Source: Actinacidiphila yeochonensis CN732
Lineage (GTDB): Bacteria > Actinomycetota > Actinomycetes > Streptomycetales > Streptomycetaceae
Reading direction: 5' to 3'
DNA length: 64,000 nt
NCBI RefSeq assembly: GCF_000745345.1
Contig: NZ_JQNR01000005.1
Location: 2,852,001 to 2,916,000 of the forward strand
Below the pieces are notes generated by a model, which did no database searches, had not been told where the DNA came from, and saw only the letters and a program-made list of their open reading frames with translations. A program made the position numbers and the translations under genes. Positions 8,748 to 17,855 of the stretch are shown here, one piece after another. Numbering within the stretch: position 1 is the first letter of the stretch; every line of letters begins with the position of its first letter.

Positions 8748-8837
8748 GACAACGTCGTGGCGGACGCCCGTGCCGCCGGGCTTCGGCGCGGGTCCGGGGC
8801 GGTCGAGCCGACCGGACGGGGACCCGCGCCGCCGCCG

Positions 8838-9776
8838 TCAGCGGGACTGCTGGGCCGGAACGCCGCGCGAGACGGGCTCGTCGTCGGCCGGGGAGGTGGC
8901 CGCCGCGACCGCCGCGCCGGTGAGGGTGGCCAGCATCTCGCGCACGTTGGTCAGCTGCGCGTTGATGCTGTCGCGGCGGTTGGTGAGCGCCGCCAGCTCG
9001 CGCTCGGACTCGCTGCGGATCCGGTCGGCCTTGGCGTTCGCGTCCGCGACGATGTCCTCGGACTGGCGCTGCGCCGTCTCCACGGTCTGGCGCGCACGAC
9101 GCTCGGCGTCCGTGCGGAGCTTCTCCGCCTCCAGGCGCAGCTGCTCGGCGCGGTGCTCGATCTCCGCCAGGCGCTTCTCCGCCTTCGCCTGACGCGACGC
9201 CAGGTCGCGCTCGGACTGCTCACGGCGCTTGGCGAGGTTCGTCTCGAAGTCCGCGGCGGCCTGGGCGGCCTTGGCGCGGGTCTCCTCGAAGAGCGCGTCG
9301 GCCTCCTCGCGCTTGGCGGAGGCGTCCTTCTGCGCGTCGGTCCGCAGCTGGCTGGCGTCGCCCTTCGCCTTCTCGACGATCCGGCCGCCCTCTTCCTCGG
9401 CCTTGGCCTTCCGGTCGGAGGCGTAGCTCTCGGCGTCGCTGCGCACCTGGGCGGCGGCCGACTCGGCCAGCTCGCGGTGCTGCTCGGCGGCCCGACGGGC
9501 CTCCTCGCGCAGGTCCTTCGCCTCCTCCTCCGCGAGGCGGAGGATCTTCTCGACACGGGCACCGAGGCCCGCATAGGACGGCTCCGAGTCGCTGACCTGG
9601 GCCTGGGCGTTCTGCGTCTCCAGGTGCAGCTCCTCGATCCGCTTCTCCAGCGCGGTGATGCGGCTCAGCGCGCTGTCACGGTCGGCGACGAGCTTGGTGA
9701 TGCGGTCGTCCACCTGTCCGCGGTCGTATCCGCGACGCACTAGCTCAAAGCCGAAAGGGGAGGAAGTGTCGCTCAT
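8838..9776 (-). CDS. filP: FilP, intermediate-filament-like coiled-coil protein
   Basis: Cytoskeletal protein that in Streptomyces forms filaments behind growing hyphal tips and gives stiffness, working with DivIVA and Scy. The 312 residues fit the known length of about 310. A short head (MSDTSSPFGFELVRRGYDRG) is followed by an almost unbroken coiled coil rich in Ala, Glu, Arg and Lys from about residue 20 to 290. The tail TNRRDSINAQLTNVREMLATL closely resembles the tail of Scy (RREDINAEISRVQDVLEAL), showing common descent. The ATG at 9776 begins right at the conserved head. It lies 105 bases downstream of scy on the same strand and is followed by a strong hairpin. Confidence 0.95.
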   Translation of the reverse strand: MSDTSSPFGFELVRRGYDRGQVDDRITKLVADRDSALSRITALEKRIEELHLETQNAQAQVSDSEPSYAGLGARVEKILRLAEEEAKDLREEARRAAEQHRELAESAAAQVRSDAESYASDRKAKAEEEGGRIVEKAKGDASQLRTDAQKDASAKREEADALFEETRAKAAQAAADFETNLAKRREQSERDLASRQAKAEKRLAEIEHRAEQLRLEAEKLRTDAERRARQTVETAQRQSEDIVADANAKADRIRSESERELAALTNRRDSINAQLTNVREMLATLTGAAVAAATSPADDEPVSRGVPAQQSR

Positions 9777-9881
9777 GGGGTTCCTGTCGATGATTCAGAC
9801 CGGTGAGGTGATAGGGGGAATCCTAGGGGGCTTGGCGGCGTGTCACCGAGCCATTCTGTATTCGGTATGCAAGATGTGCGC

Positions 9882-12800
9882 TCAATCGAGTGGTGCGTCG
9901 TCGGCGCGCTTACCGCCGTTGCGACTGGCCGGTACACCCGCGCCCGCCGCGACCGCGCTCTTGTTCGTCCCCCCGCTCGGAGCGTCGAACGACTCCAGCG
10001 CCTCCAGCACGTCCTGGACGCGTGAGATCTCGGCGTTGATGTCCTCTCTGCGGCGCACGAGGGTCTCCAACTCACGGCGGCCCTCGCCCACGACGCGCTC
10101 CGCCTCCGCGCGCGCCTCCCCCTTGACCCGCTCGGCCTCGCGCTCCGCCGCGGCCTTCTTCTGCTCGGCCTCCTTCAGCAGGCCCTCGACCTTCTTGACC
10201 GCCGCGATCCGTACCTTGCTCGCCTCCGACGTCGCCGTCGACTTGATCTCCGCCGCCTTCGCCTCGGCCTCGGCCAACTGCTCGGTGGCGGCGGCCACCA
10301 GCTTGTCCACCCGCTCGCCGACCGACTTCATCGCCTCGGCGGCCTCCTTGCGGGCCCGCTCGTGGAGCTCCTCCACCTCGCTCTCGACGCGGCGGCGCAG
10401 CTCCTCGGTGCGGGAGCGGATCGCGGTGGCGTCCGAACGCGCCTCCACCAGCAGCCGGTCGGCGTCCGCACGGGCCCGCTCGACCAGCCCGTTGCCCTCC
10501 CCGGTGGCCTCCGTGACGATCCGCTCGGCCTCGCCGCGGGCGGCGCCGACCATCGCGTCGGCCTGCTCCTCCGCGTCGGCCTGCGTCCGGACCGCCTCCG
10601 CCTGCGCCTTGCCGACGAGTTCGTCGGCCTGCTCGGCCGCCTCGCTGCGCCGCTTGTTGGCGGCCTCGCGCGCCTCGTCCAGCAGCCGCTGCGACGCGGC
10701 GCGGGACTGCTCGGCGTCCTGCTCCGCGCCCTCCTTGGCCTCCTGGGCCAACCGGCCCAGCCGCTGGGCCTCTTCGCGGGCCCGGTTGATCAACTGGTCG
10801 GCCTGCGCGGCCGCGTCGGTCCGCAGCCGGTTGGCGGTCTCGCGGGCCTCCGCGCGCAGCCGCTCGGACTCCTCGATCGCCTCGCTGACGGTACGGTCGG
10901 CCATCGCACGGGCCGCGTCCGCCTCCTCCGACGCCACCCGGCGCACCCGCGAGGCGTCCTCACCCGCGCGCTCCCGCTCGGAGTTGGCGTCCGCGTGCAG
11001 CCGGTCGGCCTCGCCCTGCGCCTCGGTCCGCAACCGCTCCGCGGCGTGCTCGGCGGCCGAACGCAGGCCCCTGATCTCCTCCTCGGCCTCCTGGCGCAGC
11101 CCCGCCACCGAGTCCCGCACCTGCTGGGCGGTGGCCTCCGCGGCGCCGACCAGCTCGACCGAGCGCTGCTCGGCCTCGGCGACCAGCCGCTCCGCCTCCG
11201 CGCCGGCGTCCTCCACCCGCTTGCGGGCGCCGGCCAGCAACTCCTCGCTCTCCCGGCGGGCCTGGCCGCGCTCCTGCTCGGCCTCGGTCCGGGCGTGGCC
11301 CAGCACCTCCTCGGCCTCCCGGCGGCGGCGGACCGCCTCCTCCTGGGCCGCGCCCAGCGCCTCGGCGGCCTCCAGCCCGATCCGCTCGGCCGCCGCGGCG
11401 GCCTCCGCGCGCAGCCGGTCCGCGGTCTCCTGCGCCTCGGAACGGAGCCGCTCGGCGTCCGCCGCCGCCTCCGCCCGCAGCCGGACCGCGACGCTCTCGC
11501 CCTCGGCGCGGCTCTGCGCCGCGTCCGAGGCCGCCTCGTCGCGCAGCCGCACCGCCTCCGCCTCGGCCTGCTCCCGCAGGACCCGCGCCCGCTCGGCCGC
11601 ATCGGCCCGGACCCGCTCGGCCTCCTCGGCGGCCTCGACGCGCACCCGGTCGGCCTCCTCGCCCGCCGCGCGCAGCGCCTCCTCGGCCGCGCCCACCCGG
11701 GTCTCGGCCTCCTCGCGCAGCCGCGACAGGTCGCCCTCGGCCTCCTCGCGCATCCGGACGGTCAGCGCCTGCGCCTCGGCGCGCGCCTCCGCCGCGGTCT
11801 GCTCGGCCGCCTCCTGCGCCGCCTCCTGCTGCCGGGCCGCCTCCGCGCGCAGCTCGTCGGCCTCCGCGCGGGCCTGCCGCAGCGCCTCCTCGGCCTTGCC
11901 GTTCAGCGACGAAGCCCGCTCCACGGACTCCGTCCGCATCCGCTCGGCCTCGCCGGCCGCGGCCTGCCGCGCCTCGTCGCTGTCGGCCTTCGCCTTGGCC
12001 AGCAGCTCCTCCGCCTTGCGGGCGGCCTCCTCGATCTGCTGGACGGCCTCGCGCCGCGCCTCACCCCGAATCCGCTCGCCCTCGGCGACCGCCTCGGCCC
12101 GCAGCTGCTCGGCCTCGCCGCGCAGCCGCCGCGCCTCCTCCTGGAGTTCGACGGTGCGGGCCCGGTACTCCTCGGTGTCGTCCTGGGCGGCGCCGCGCAG
12201 CTCCTGCGCCGACGCCTCCGCCTCGGCCCGCAGCCGCTCCGCCTCCGCGTCCGCCTCCCGGCGGATGCGGTCGGCCTCCTCGGCCGCGGCCCTGGTCGCG
12301 GAACCGGCGTCCTCCGACGCCTTGGTGAGGATCTCCTCGGCCGACCGCGCGGCCTGCGCCAGCTGGGCCGCCGAGTCCTCGGTGGCCTTGGCGCGGGCGG
12401 CCTCCTGCGTCTCGGTCCGGATGCGCTCCGCCTCGGCGCGCGCGTCGGCGAGGACCTGCTCGGCCTCCGCCTTGGCGGCCTCGGCGTCCTTGGTGGCCTC
12501 ACCGACCATGCGCGCGATCTCGGCGCGGGCGGTACTCGTGCGCTGCTCGTTCTGCGTCTCCGTCGCCGCCAGCCGCTTCGTGGCGGCCGCCTCGGCCTCC
12601 TCGCGCAGCCGGTCGGCCTCGGCGCGGGCCTGCCGCAGCGCCTCCTCGGCCTCCCGGGCGCGCTCCTCGGCCAGCCGGGTCAGCTCGGCGACCCGGCCCC
12701 GGGCCTCCTCGGACTCGGAACGGGTGGTGCTGCGCAGCTGCTCGGCCTCGCCGACGGCCTCCGCGGCCTGCGCGGACGCCGCGGTCAGCAGCCGCTCGGC

Positions 12801-13439
12801 GTCGGTCCTGGCCCGCCCCAGCAACTGCTCGGCCTCGGCGCGGGCCGACTCCGCCTCGGCGGCCAGCCGCTGGCCGGTCTGCTCGGCGACCCGCCCGGCC
12901 TCCGCCCGGGCCGAGGCCAGCGCGGCCTCGGTCTCCGTGCGGGTGTCGTCCATCAGCCGGCGCGCCTGCGCCTCGGTGCGGGCGCGCAGCTGCTCGGCCC
13001 AGGCGACGTTCTCGTTGACGTGGGTCTCGACGGTGGCGCGCCGCTCGGCGAGCTCCTCGTCCAGCGCGCGGCGCCGGGCGATGGCCTCGGCGTGCCACTC
13101 CGCCTCGAACCGCGCCTGGTGCTCGGCCTGCTCCTGGAGCAGCCGCTGGGTCTGCGCCCGGGCCTCGCGCAACTCCCGCTCGGCGTCGGCGCGCAGCTGG
13201 TCCGCCTGGATCTGGGCGTTGCGCAGCAGCTGGTCGGCCTGGTGGCCGAGGTTGTCGTAGGCGGGGCGGTTGGCCAGACTGCGGCGCGCCTCGTGCAGCT
13301 TGGCGCGCAGCACCTCGACCTGGTAGCCGAGGTCGTCGGCGTGGTCGACGGCCTTGGCGCGCTCGGTGCGCAGCCGTTCCATCTCGGCGTCGAGCCGAGA
13401 GAGCTGGTCGTCAGCCTGGTAGCTGTCGTTGCCCCGCAC
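9882..13439 (-). CDS. scy: Scy, large coiled-coil polarity scaffold
   Basis: Scaffold of the tip-organising centre in Streptomyces, partner of DivIVA and FilP, controlling branching and sporulation septation. The 1185-residue protein is nearly all coiled coil with regular Ala/Glu/Arg patterning (RAEAERLR-type blocks recurring about every 51 residues), somewhat shorter than the roughly 1300 residues known from S. coelicolor, which is expected of a repeat protein. The head RGNDSYQADDQLSRLDAEMERL and the VEVLRAKLHEARR segment are the conserved N-terminal region. I take GTG at 13439 because the residues before it do not look like Scy; the AGGAG upstream is a little far. The C-terminal tail is polar (ASRNGGKRADDAPLD). 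No membrane segment is present. Confidence 0.95.
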   Translation of the reverse strand: MRGNDSYQADDQLSRLDAEMERLRTERAKAVDHADDLGYQVEVLRAKLHEARRSLANRPAYDNLGHQADQLLRNAQIQADQLRADAERELREARAQTQRLLQEQAEHQARFEAEWHAEAIARRRALDEELAERRATVETHVNENVAWAEQLRARTEAQARRLMDDTRTETEAALASARAEAGRVAEQTGQRLAAEAESARAEAEQLLGRARTDAERLLTAASAQAAEAVGEAEQLRSTTRSESEEARGRVAELTRLAEERAREAEEALRQARAEADRLREEAEAAATKRLAATETQNEQRTSTARAEIARMVGEATKDAEAAKAEAEQVLADARAEAERIRTETQEAARAKATEDSAAQLAQAARSAEEILTKASEDAGSATRAAAEEADRIRREADAEAERLRAEAEASAQELRGAAQDDTEEYRARTVELQEEARRLRGEAEQLRAEAVAEGERIRGEARREAVQQIEEAARKAEELLAKAKADSDEARQAAAGEAERMRTESVERASSLNGKAEEALRQARAEADELRAEAARQQEAAQEAAEQTAAEARAEAQALTVRMREEAEGDLSRLREEAETRVGAAEEALRAAGEEADRVRVEAAEEAERVRADAAERARVLREQAEAEAVRLRDEAASDAAQSRAEGESVAVRLRAEAAADAERLRSEAQETADRLRAEAAAAAERIGLEAAEALGAAQEEAVRRRREAEEVLGHARTEAEQERGQARRESEELLAGARKRVEDAGAEAERLVAEAEQRSVELVGAAEATAQQVRDSVAGLRQEAEEEIRGLRSAAEHAAERLRTEAQGEADRLHADANSERERAGEDASRVRRVASEEADAARAMADRTVSEAIEESERLRAEARETANRLRTDAAAQADQLINRAREEAQRLGRLAQEAKEGAEQDAEQSRAASQRLLDEAREAANKRRSEAAEQADELVGKAQAEAVRTQADAEEQADAMVGAARGEAERIVTEATGEGNGLVERARADADRLLVEARSDATAIRSRTEELRRRVESEVEELHERARKEAAEAMKSVGERVDKLVAAATEQLAEAEAKAAEIKSTATSEASKVRIAAVKKVEGLLKEAEQKKAAAEREAERVKGEARAEAERVVGEGRRELETLVRRREDINAEISRVQDVLEALESFDAPSGGTNKSAVAAGAGVPASRNGGKRADDAPLD

Positions 13440-13715
13440 TCCGCGGTCCCATCGGTCTCCTGGCGTCCTCACCCGCCAACCGGGTGAGATTCTCCCGTTC
13501 TTCACTCCAGTCCGGCGTCGAACACCCGGCCTGCACGAAGAATGGTGTCAGATCAACGTCGCGGAGCGGAGCGCACCCAGGAGCGGTCTCCCGGCCGCCC
13601 ACCCCGGTCGCCCGGCCACTCTACCGGGGAGGAGGGGTTCGGGTCAGGGGCCGCCGGTCCCCGCTCGGGCCCGTCCCCGCGGGAGCGCGGGTGCGCCCAC
13701 CCGGCGGGCCGCAGG

Positions 13716-14162
13716 TCAGTGAGCGTCCTCGGCGGGGTCCAGCCCCGCGGAGGTGACCAGCTCGGTCAGCACGCCGTGGCAGTCCTTCGGGTGCAGGAAG
13801 GTGATCCGCGAACCCATGGTGCCGTGCCGCGGCTCGTCGTAGAGGACCCGTACGCCCTTGTCGCGGATCGCGGCGGCGTCCCCGTCCACGTCGCCGGTGC
13901 CGAAGGCGATGTGGTGCACGCCCTCGCCGTTCTTCGCCAGCCACTTGCCGACCGCCGAGTCCTCCCGGGTGGGCTCCAGCAGCTGGAGGTAGGTGGCGCC
14001 GCCGTCGGAGGTCTCGTTGACCAGCAGCATCGCCTCCCGGACGCCCTGCTCGTCGTTCACCTCGGTGTGGAACACCTCGAAGCCGTATGTGGCACGGTAG
14101 AACTCGACTGTGGCGTCCAGGTCGAAGCAGGCGATTCCGATGTGGTCGATACGGGTCAGCAT
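13716..14162 (-). CDS. mce: Methylmalonyl-CoA epimerase
   Basis: Interconverts (2R)- and (2S)-methylmalonyl-CoA, linking the propionyl-CoA carboxylase and methylmalonyl-CoA mutase steps. The 148 residues begin MLTRIDHIGIACFDLD, with the metal-binding His at about position 7. Two VOC-fold halves follow, with YLQLLEPT and GEGVHHIAFGTGDVDG giving the second metal-binding His, and HPKDCHGVLTELV at the end giving the last Glu. Length matches the family. I take the ATG at 14162; 11 extra upstream residues are possible but not family-like. It is divergent from the thiolase gene and upstream of scy on the same strand, as in other streptomycetes. Confidence 0.93.
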   Translation of the reverse strand: MLTRIDHIGIACFDLDATVEFYRATYGFEVFHTEVNDEQGVREAMLLVNETSDGGATYLQLLEPTREDSAVGKWLAKNGEGVHHIAFGTGDVDGDAAAIRDKGVRVLYDEPRHGTMGSRITFLHPKDCHGVLTELVTSAGLDPAEDAH

Positions 14163-14357
14163 GGCTACCAGTTGACCCCAGCGGTCCATGGTCACGCAAG
14201 GTGCCCGCCGTCACACTGTCCGCCGGGTGACCGTGGGAGCTACCCGTCAGTACATTGACGACAACCCTCGTTGACGGTCTGGGGTGCGAGGGCGCCGCGA
14301 GCCCGCTCCCCGTCGCAGTCCAGGTCGTAACTCCCTCCTGTTCGAAGGGACCGCACC

Positions 14358-15617
14358 ATGACCAGCCAGAGCAGCCAGAGCAGCTCGACCAGCTTGTCCG
14401 GCCGGAGCGCCGGGGAAGCCCGGACCACCTCCGTGATCGTCGCCGGCGCCCGCACCCCGATGGGGCGGCTGCTGGGCGGTCTGCGCTCCTTCTCCGGCGC
14501 CGACCTCGGCGCCGTGGCGATCCGGGGCGCCCTGGAACGGGCCGGGATCACCGGCGAGCAGGTGCAGTACGTGATCATGGGCCAGGTGCTCCAGGCCGGC
14601 GCCGGCCAGATCCCCGCCCGGCAGGCCGCGGTCAGGGCCGGCATCCCGATGACCGTGCCGGCGCTCACCGTCAACAAGGTGTGCCTCTCCGGCCTCGACG
14701 CCGTCGCGCTGGCCGACCAGCTCATCCGCGCCGGCGAGTTCGACATCGTGGTGGCCGGCGGCCAGGAGTCCATGACCAACGCCCCGCACCTGCTGCCCAA
14801 GGCGCGCGAGGGCTTCAAGTACGGCGCCGTCGAACTGCTCGACTCCATGGCCCACGACGGCCTCACCGACGCCTACGACGGCATCGCCATGGGCGCCTCC
14901 ACCGAGCACCACAACACCCGGCTGGGCATCGGGCGCGCGCCCCAGGACGAGTTCGCGGCGCGCTCCCACCAGCGGGCCGCGGCCGCGCAGAAGAACGGTG
15001 TGTTCGAGGCCGAGATCACACCCGTCGAGATCCCGCAGCGCAAGGGCGACCCGGTCCTCCTCACCCAGGACGAGGGCATCCGCCCGGAGACCACCGTCGA
15101 GGGGCTGGCCCGGCTCCGTCCGGCCTTCCCCGACGCCTCCGGGGCCGGCACGATCACCGCCGGCACCTCCTCGCAGATCTCCGACGGCGCCGCCGCGGTG
15201 GTGGTGATGAGCCGCGCCAGGGCCGAGGAGCTGGGCCTGGAGTGGCTGGCCGAGATCGGCGCCCACGGCAACGTGGCCGGCCCCGACAACTCCCTCCAGT
15301 CCCAGCCGGCCAACGCGATCCGGCACGCCCTGGGCAAGGAGGGGCTGTCCGTCGCCGACCTGGACCTGGTCGAGATCAACGAGGCGTTCGCCGCGGTGGC
15401 CGTCCAGTCGGTGAAGGAGCTCGGCGTCGACCCGGAGAAGGTGAACGTCAACGGCGGTGCCATCGCGCTGGGCCACCCCATCGGCATGTCCGGGGCGCGG
15501 ATCGTGCTCCACCTCGCGCTGGAGCTGCGCCGCAGGGGCGGCGGCACCGGGGCGGCGGCGCTGTGCGGCGGCGGCGGCCAGGGCGACGCGCTCATCGTGC
15601 GCGTCCCCGCGAGGTAG
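14358..15617 (+). CDS. Acetyl-CoA acetyltransferase (thiolase)
   Basis: Thiolase II that condenses two acetyl-CoA to acetoacetyl-CoA or runs the reverse thiolysis. The 419 residues show a Ser-rich head of about 22 residues, then the active cysteine in NKVCLSGLDA (about 110-119), NEAFAAVAV in the middle-to-late part, the catalytic His in GHPIGMSGARI and the second catalytic Cys in LCGGGGQGDA near the end. All key residues are present. The ATG at 14358 lies about ten bases after a modest GAAGGGA. It precedes meaB by 233 bases on the same strand, in the acyl-CoA block that also holds mce. The physiological direction cannot be told from sequence. Confidence 0.92.
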   Translation: MTSQSSQSSSTSLSGRSAGEARTTSVIVAGARTPMGRLLGGLRSFSGADLGAVAIRGALERAGITGEQVQYVIMGQVLQAGAGQIPARQAAVRAGIPMTVPALTVNKVCLSGLDAVALADQLIRAGEFDIVVAGGQESMTNAPHLLPKAREGFKYGAVELLDSMAHDGLTDAYDGIAMGASTEHHNTRLGIGRAPQDEFAARSHQRAAAAQKNGVFEAEITPVEIPQRKGDPVLLTQDEGIRPETTVEGLARLRPAFPDASGAGTITAGTSSQISDGAAAVVVMSRARAEELGLEWLAEIGAHGNVAGPDNSLQSQPANAIRHALGKEGLSVADLDLVEINEAFAAVAVQSVKELGVDPEKVNVNGGAIALGHPIGMSGARIVLHLALELRRRGGGTGAAALCGGGGQGDALIVRVPAR

Positions 15618-15711
15618 CGCCCGTCGGCACCACCGGGTCCGGCCGTCGGGGCCGGACCCGGCCCCGTAGGGTCGCCCTCAGCGGGCCCGAGGGCCCCTCG
15701 GCCGGCGCCCT

Positions 15712-15770
15712 GCCCGGTCGGCCGCCGTCGAGCCCGGTCGGCCGCCGTCGAGCCCGGTCGGCCGCCGTCG
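15712..15770. repeat. Three 20-bp direct repeats between thiolase and meaB
   Basis: GCCCGGTCGGCCGCCGTCGA is present at 15712-15731 and 15732-15751 and, lacking the last base, at 15752-15770. The copies are otherwise identical, so the array is recent or kept uniform. It lies in the intergenic leader of meaB. Confidence 0.8.
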
Positions 15771-15850
15771 GGGAGGACCGGGAAGAGGCGCGAAGAGGGG
15801 CGCGGCACGGTGCGAAGAGGGCCGAAAAGGGTCGAAGGAGGAGAGCACGG

Positions 15851-16828
15851 GTGAGCGAAGCGCGAAGGGGCCGGAGCACCGACGTGCCCACCCTCGTCGA
15901 GCAGGCCCGGGAGGGCCGGCCGCGGGCGGTGGCGCGGCTGATCTCGCTGGTGGAGGACGCGTCCCCGCAACTGCGCGAGGTGATGGCGGCGCTGGCCCCG
16001 CTCACCGGCGGCGCCTACGTGGTCGGGCTGACAGGTTCACCCGGAGTGGGTAAGTCCACCTCCACCTCGGCCCTGGTGACCGCGTTCCGGCGGGCCGGCC
16101 GGCGGGTCGGGGTGCTGGCGGTGGACCCGTCGTCGCCGTTCTCCGGGGGAGCGCTCCTCGGCGACCGGGTGCGGATGTCGGAGCACAGCTCCGACCCGGG
16201 CGTGTACATCCGCTCGATGGCCACCCGGGGCCACCTCGGCGGCCTGGCCTGGGCCGCGCCGCAGGCGATCCGGGTGCTGGACGCGGCCGGCTGCGACGTC
16301 GTGCTGGTGGAGACCGTGGGCGTCGGCCAGTCCGAGGTGGAGATCGCCGCCCAGGCCGACACCTCGGTGGTGCTGCTCGCCCCCGGCATGGGCGACGGCA
16401 TCCAGGCGGCCAAGGCCGGCATCCTGGAGATCGGCGACGTCTACGTCGTCAACAAGGCCGACCGGGACGGCGCGGACGCCACCGCCCGCGAGCTGAACCA
16501 CATGCTCGGCCTCGGCGAGATCCGGGCTGCGGGTGACTGGCGGCCGCCCATCGTCAAGACGGTGGCCGCGCGCGGCGAGGGCGTCGAGGAGCTGGTGGAC
16601 GCCCTGGAGAAGCACCGGGCGTGGATGGCGGAGCGCGGCGTCCTCGCCGAGCGCCGGCTGTCCCGCGCGGCCAACGAGATCGAGACCATCGCCGTCACCG
16701 CGCTGCGCGAGCGCATCGGCGGCCTGCGCGGCGACCAGCACCTGGCCGTCCTGGCCGCCAAGGTCACCGAAGGCACCCTCGACCCCTACACCGCGGCCGA
16801 CGACCTCGTCTCCGGCCTCACGTCCTGA
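15851..16828 (+). CDS. meaB: MeaB-type GTPase, chaperone of B12-dependent acyl-CoA mutases
   Basis: G3E-family GTPase that gates cofactor loading and protects methylmalonyl-CoA mutase-type enzymes from inactivation. The 325-residue protein has the P-loop GSPGVGKST (about 61-69), AVDPSSPFSGGALLGDR (switch region and base-binding neighbourhood), VLVETVGVGQSE (Walker B and switch II) and VVNKADRDGAD (NKAD guanine specificity). The GTG at 15851 follows a strong AGGAGG at about 15836. Its likely clients are methylmalonyl-CoA mutase, not in this window, and IcmA at 21293. Its 3' end overlaps the broken Uma2 gene tail-to-tail by 11 bases. Confidence 0.92.
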   Translation: MSEARRGRSTDVPTLVEQAREGRPRAVARLISLVEDASPQLREVMAALAPLTGGAYVVGLTGSPGVGKSTSTSALVTAFRRAGRRVGVLAVDPSSPFSGGALLGDRVRMSEHSSDPGVYIRSMATRGHLGGLAWAAPQAIRVLDAAGCDVVLVETVGVGQSEVEIAAQADTSVVLLAPGMGDGIQAAKAGILEIGDVYVVNKADRDGADATARELNHMLGLGEIRAAGDWRPPIVKTVAARGEGVEELVDALEKHRAWMAERGVLAERRLSRAANEIETIAVTALRERIGGLRGDQHLAVLAAKVTEGTLDPYTAADDLVSGLTS

Positions 16829-17435
16829 TCCGCACCACGGTCCGCGGGCGGGCCGTCCGCTCGGCGCACCAGCCGGGCGACGTCCGGCTCCACCGGGAAC
16901 GGCACCCGCGTCCGCAGCCGCTCCCGGTGCACGCCGGCGGGCACGTACGCGCCAGTGGCGGCGTCGAGTTCGTCGGTGTGGACGGCGACAGCCCGTGCTC
17001 GTCCTCCACCCGCCACAGGTTCCGGATGCCCGCCTCGGCGTAGAGGACGGGCTTGTAGCGGCGGTCGCGGTCCTGCGACTCGGCGGACACGACCTCGACC
17101 ACGGGGGCCGTCTCGGCGGCGAGGAAACCGGGTGCGGCCCGGCTCCCCGGGCACCGAGGCCGCGACGATGTCGGGCCCGGACCGGCTGCGGCGGTTGAGC
17201 TCGACCGTCATCCGGGCTTCGACGGTCCATCCGTCGGGCGCGACGGCCTCCAGCGCGGCGGGTGAGCCGGCGGATCACCCGGTCGTGCCAGCTTCGCCGC
17301 GGCGACATCGTGAAGATCAGGGCCCCGTCGAGCAGTTCGATGTGGCGGGGGCGTCCGGCGGCAACTGTCGGGTCGTCCGCCTCCCATCCGGAGTCACGGC
17401 GGCGGGTACATCCGGGACGGCAGTGCCGTGCTCAT
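16818..17435 (-). pseudogene. Uma2 family endonuclease remnant, several frameshifts
   Basis: Decayed gene of the Uma2 (DUF820, restriction-endonuclease-like fold) family, a group with many copies in Streptomyces. From ATG 17435 the frame reads MSTALPSRMYPPP and stops. The rest can be pieced together from other frames: RHIELLDGALIFTMSPRRSW, then LEAVAPDGWTVEARMTVELN, then GFLAAETAPVVEVVSAESQD with RYKPVLYAEAGIRNLWRVE, then AVAVHTDELDAATGAYVPA. Frame changes are needed near 17400, 17257, 17145 and 16985. The Asp and Glu positions expected of the active site (GPDIVAAS and PVVEVVS) survive, so decay is recent or the sequence has errors. No start or stop arrangement allows a full protein. Confidence 0.8.
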
Positions 17436-17558
17436 GGCGGCGCTCCCTCCGGCACAGACCGCGGGACCGGCCCTCCGGGGCCGTCGTATCGGCGCCGCCC
17501 GCCCGCTGACCGCCGCGCGACGGGCCCGGCCGCGGGGGCCCGGCCGGCCGCCGCGCCG

Positions 17559-17855
17559 TCAGTCCGCGGCGAGGTGGCGTTCGACCGTGTCGACCTTCGA
17601 GGTCAGGCCGTCGGTGACGGAGGGGCGCAGGTCGGCCTTGAGGACGAGGGAGACGCGCGGGGCGCGGGCCTCCACAGCGGCGACCGCGCGCTTGACGACG
17701 TCCATCACCTCGTCCCACTCGCCCTCGACGGAGGTGAACATCGCGTCGGTGCGGTTGGGCAGCCCGGAGGCGCGGACCACGCGCACGGCGTCGGCCACGT
17801 ACTCGCCGACCTCCTCGCCGACGCCGAGCGGGGTGACGGAGAAGGCGACGATCAC
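17559..17855 (-). CDS. MTH1187/UPF0045 family thiamine-binding-like protein
   Basis: Small cytoplasmic protein of 98 residues with the ferredoxin-like fold of the UPF0045 family. Some relatives bind thiamine or its parts; the role in Streptomyces is not settled. Landmarks are the start IVAFSVTPLGVGEEVGEYVA, then VRVVRASGLPNRTDAMFTSVEG and the end LKADLRPSVTDGLTSKV. The GTG at 17855 overlaps the TGA of the DUF3817 gene (GTGA), so both are read from one message. Confidence 0.8.
   Translation of the reverse strand: MIVAFSVTPLGVGEEVGEYVADAVRVVRASGLPNRTDAMFTSVEGEWDEVMDVVKRAVAAVEARAPRVSLVLKADLRPSVTDGLTSKVDTVERHLAAD

Noticed and set aside
9655..13487. Very long open frames on the + strand opposite filP and scy (over 1000 codons)
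   Set aside because: They are antisense shadows produced by the biased Glu/Ala/Arg codons of the coiled-coil genes. The translations are monotonous Ser/Arg/Ala or Leu/Gly/Arg and resemble no family, whereas the opposite strand gives recognisable Scy and FilP.
14255..15850. An open frame running across the thiolase gene into meaB
   Set aside because: It is out of frame with the thiolase protein. The real MeaB begins at GTG 15851 with AGGAGG, where the family sequence begins.
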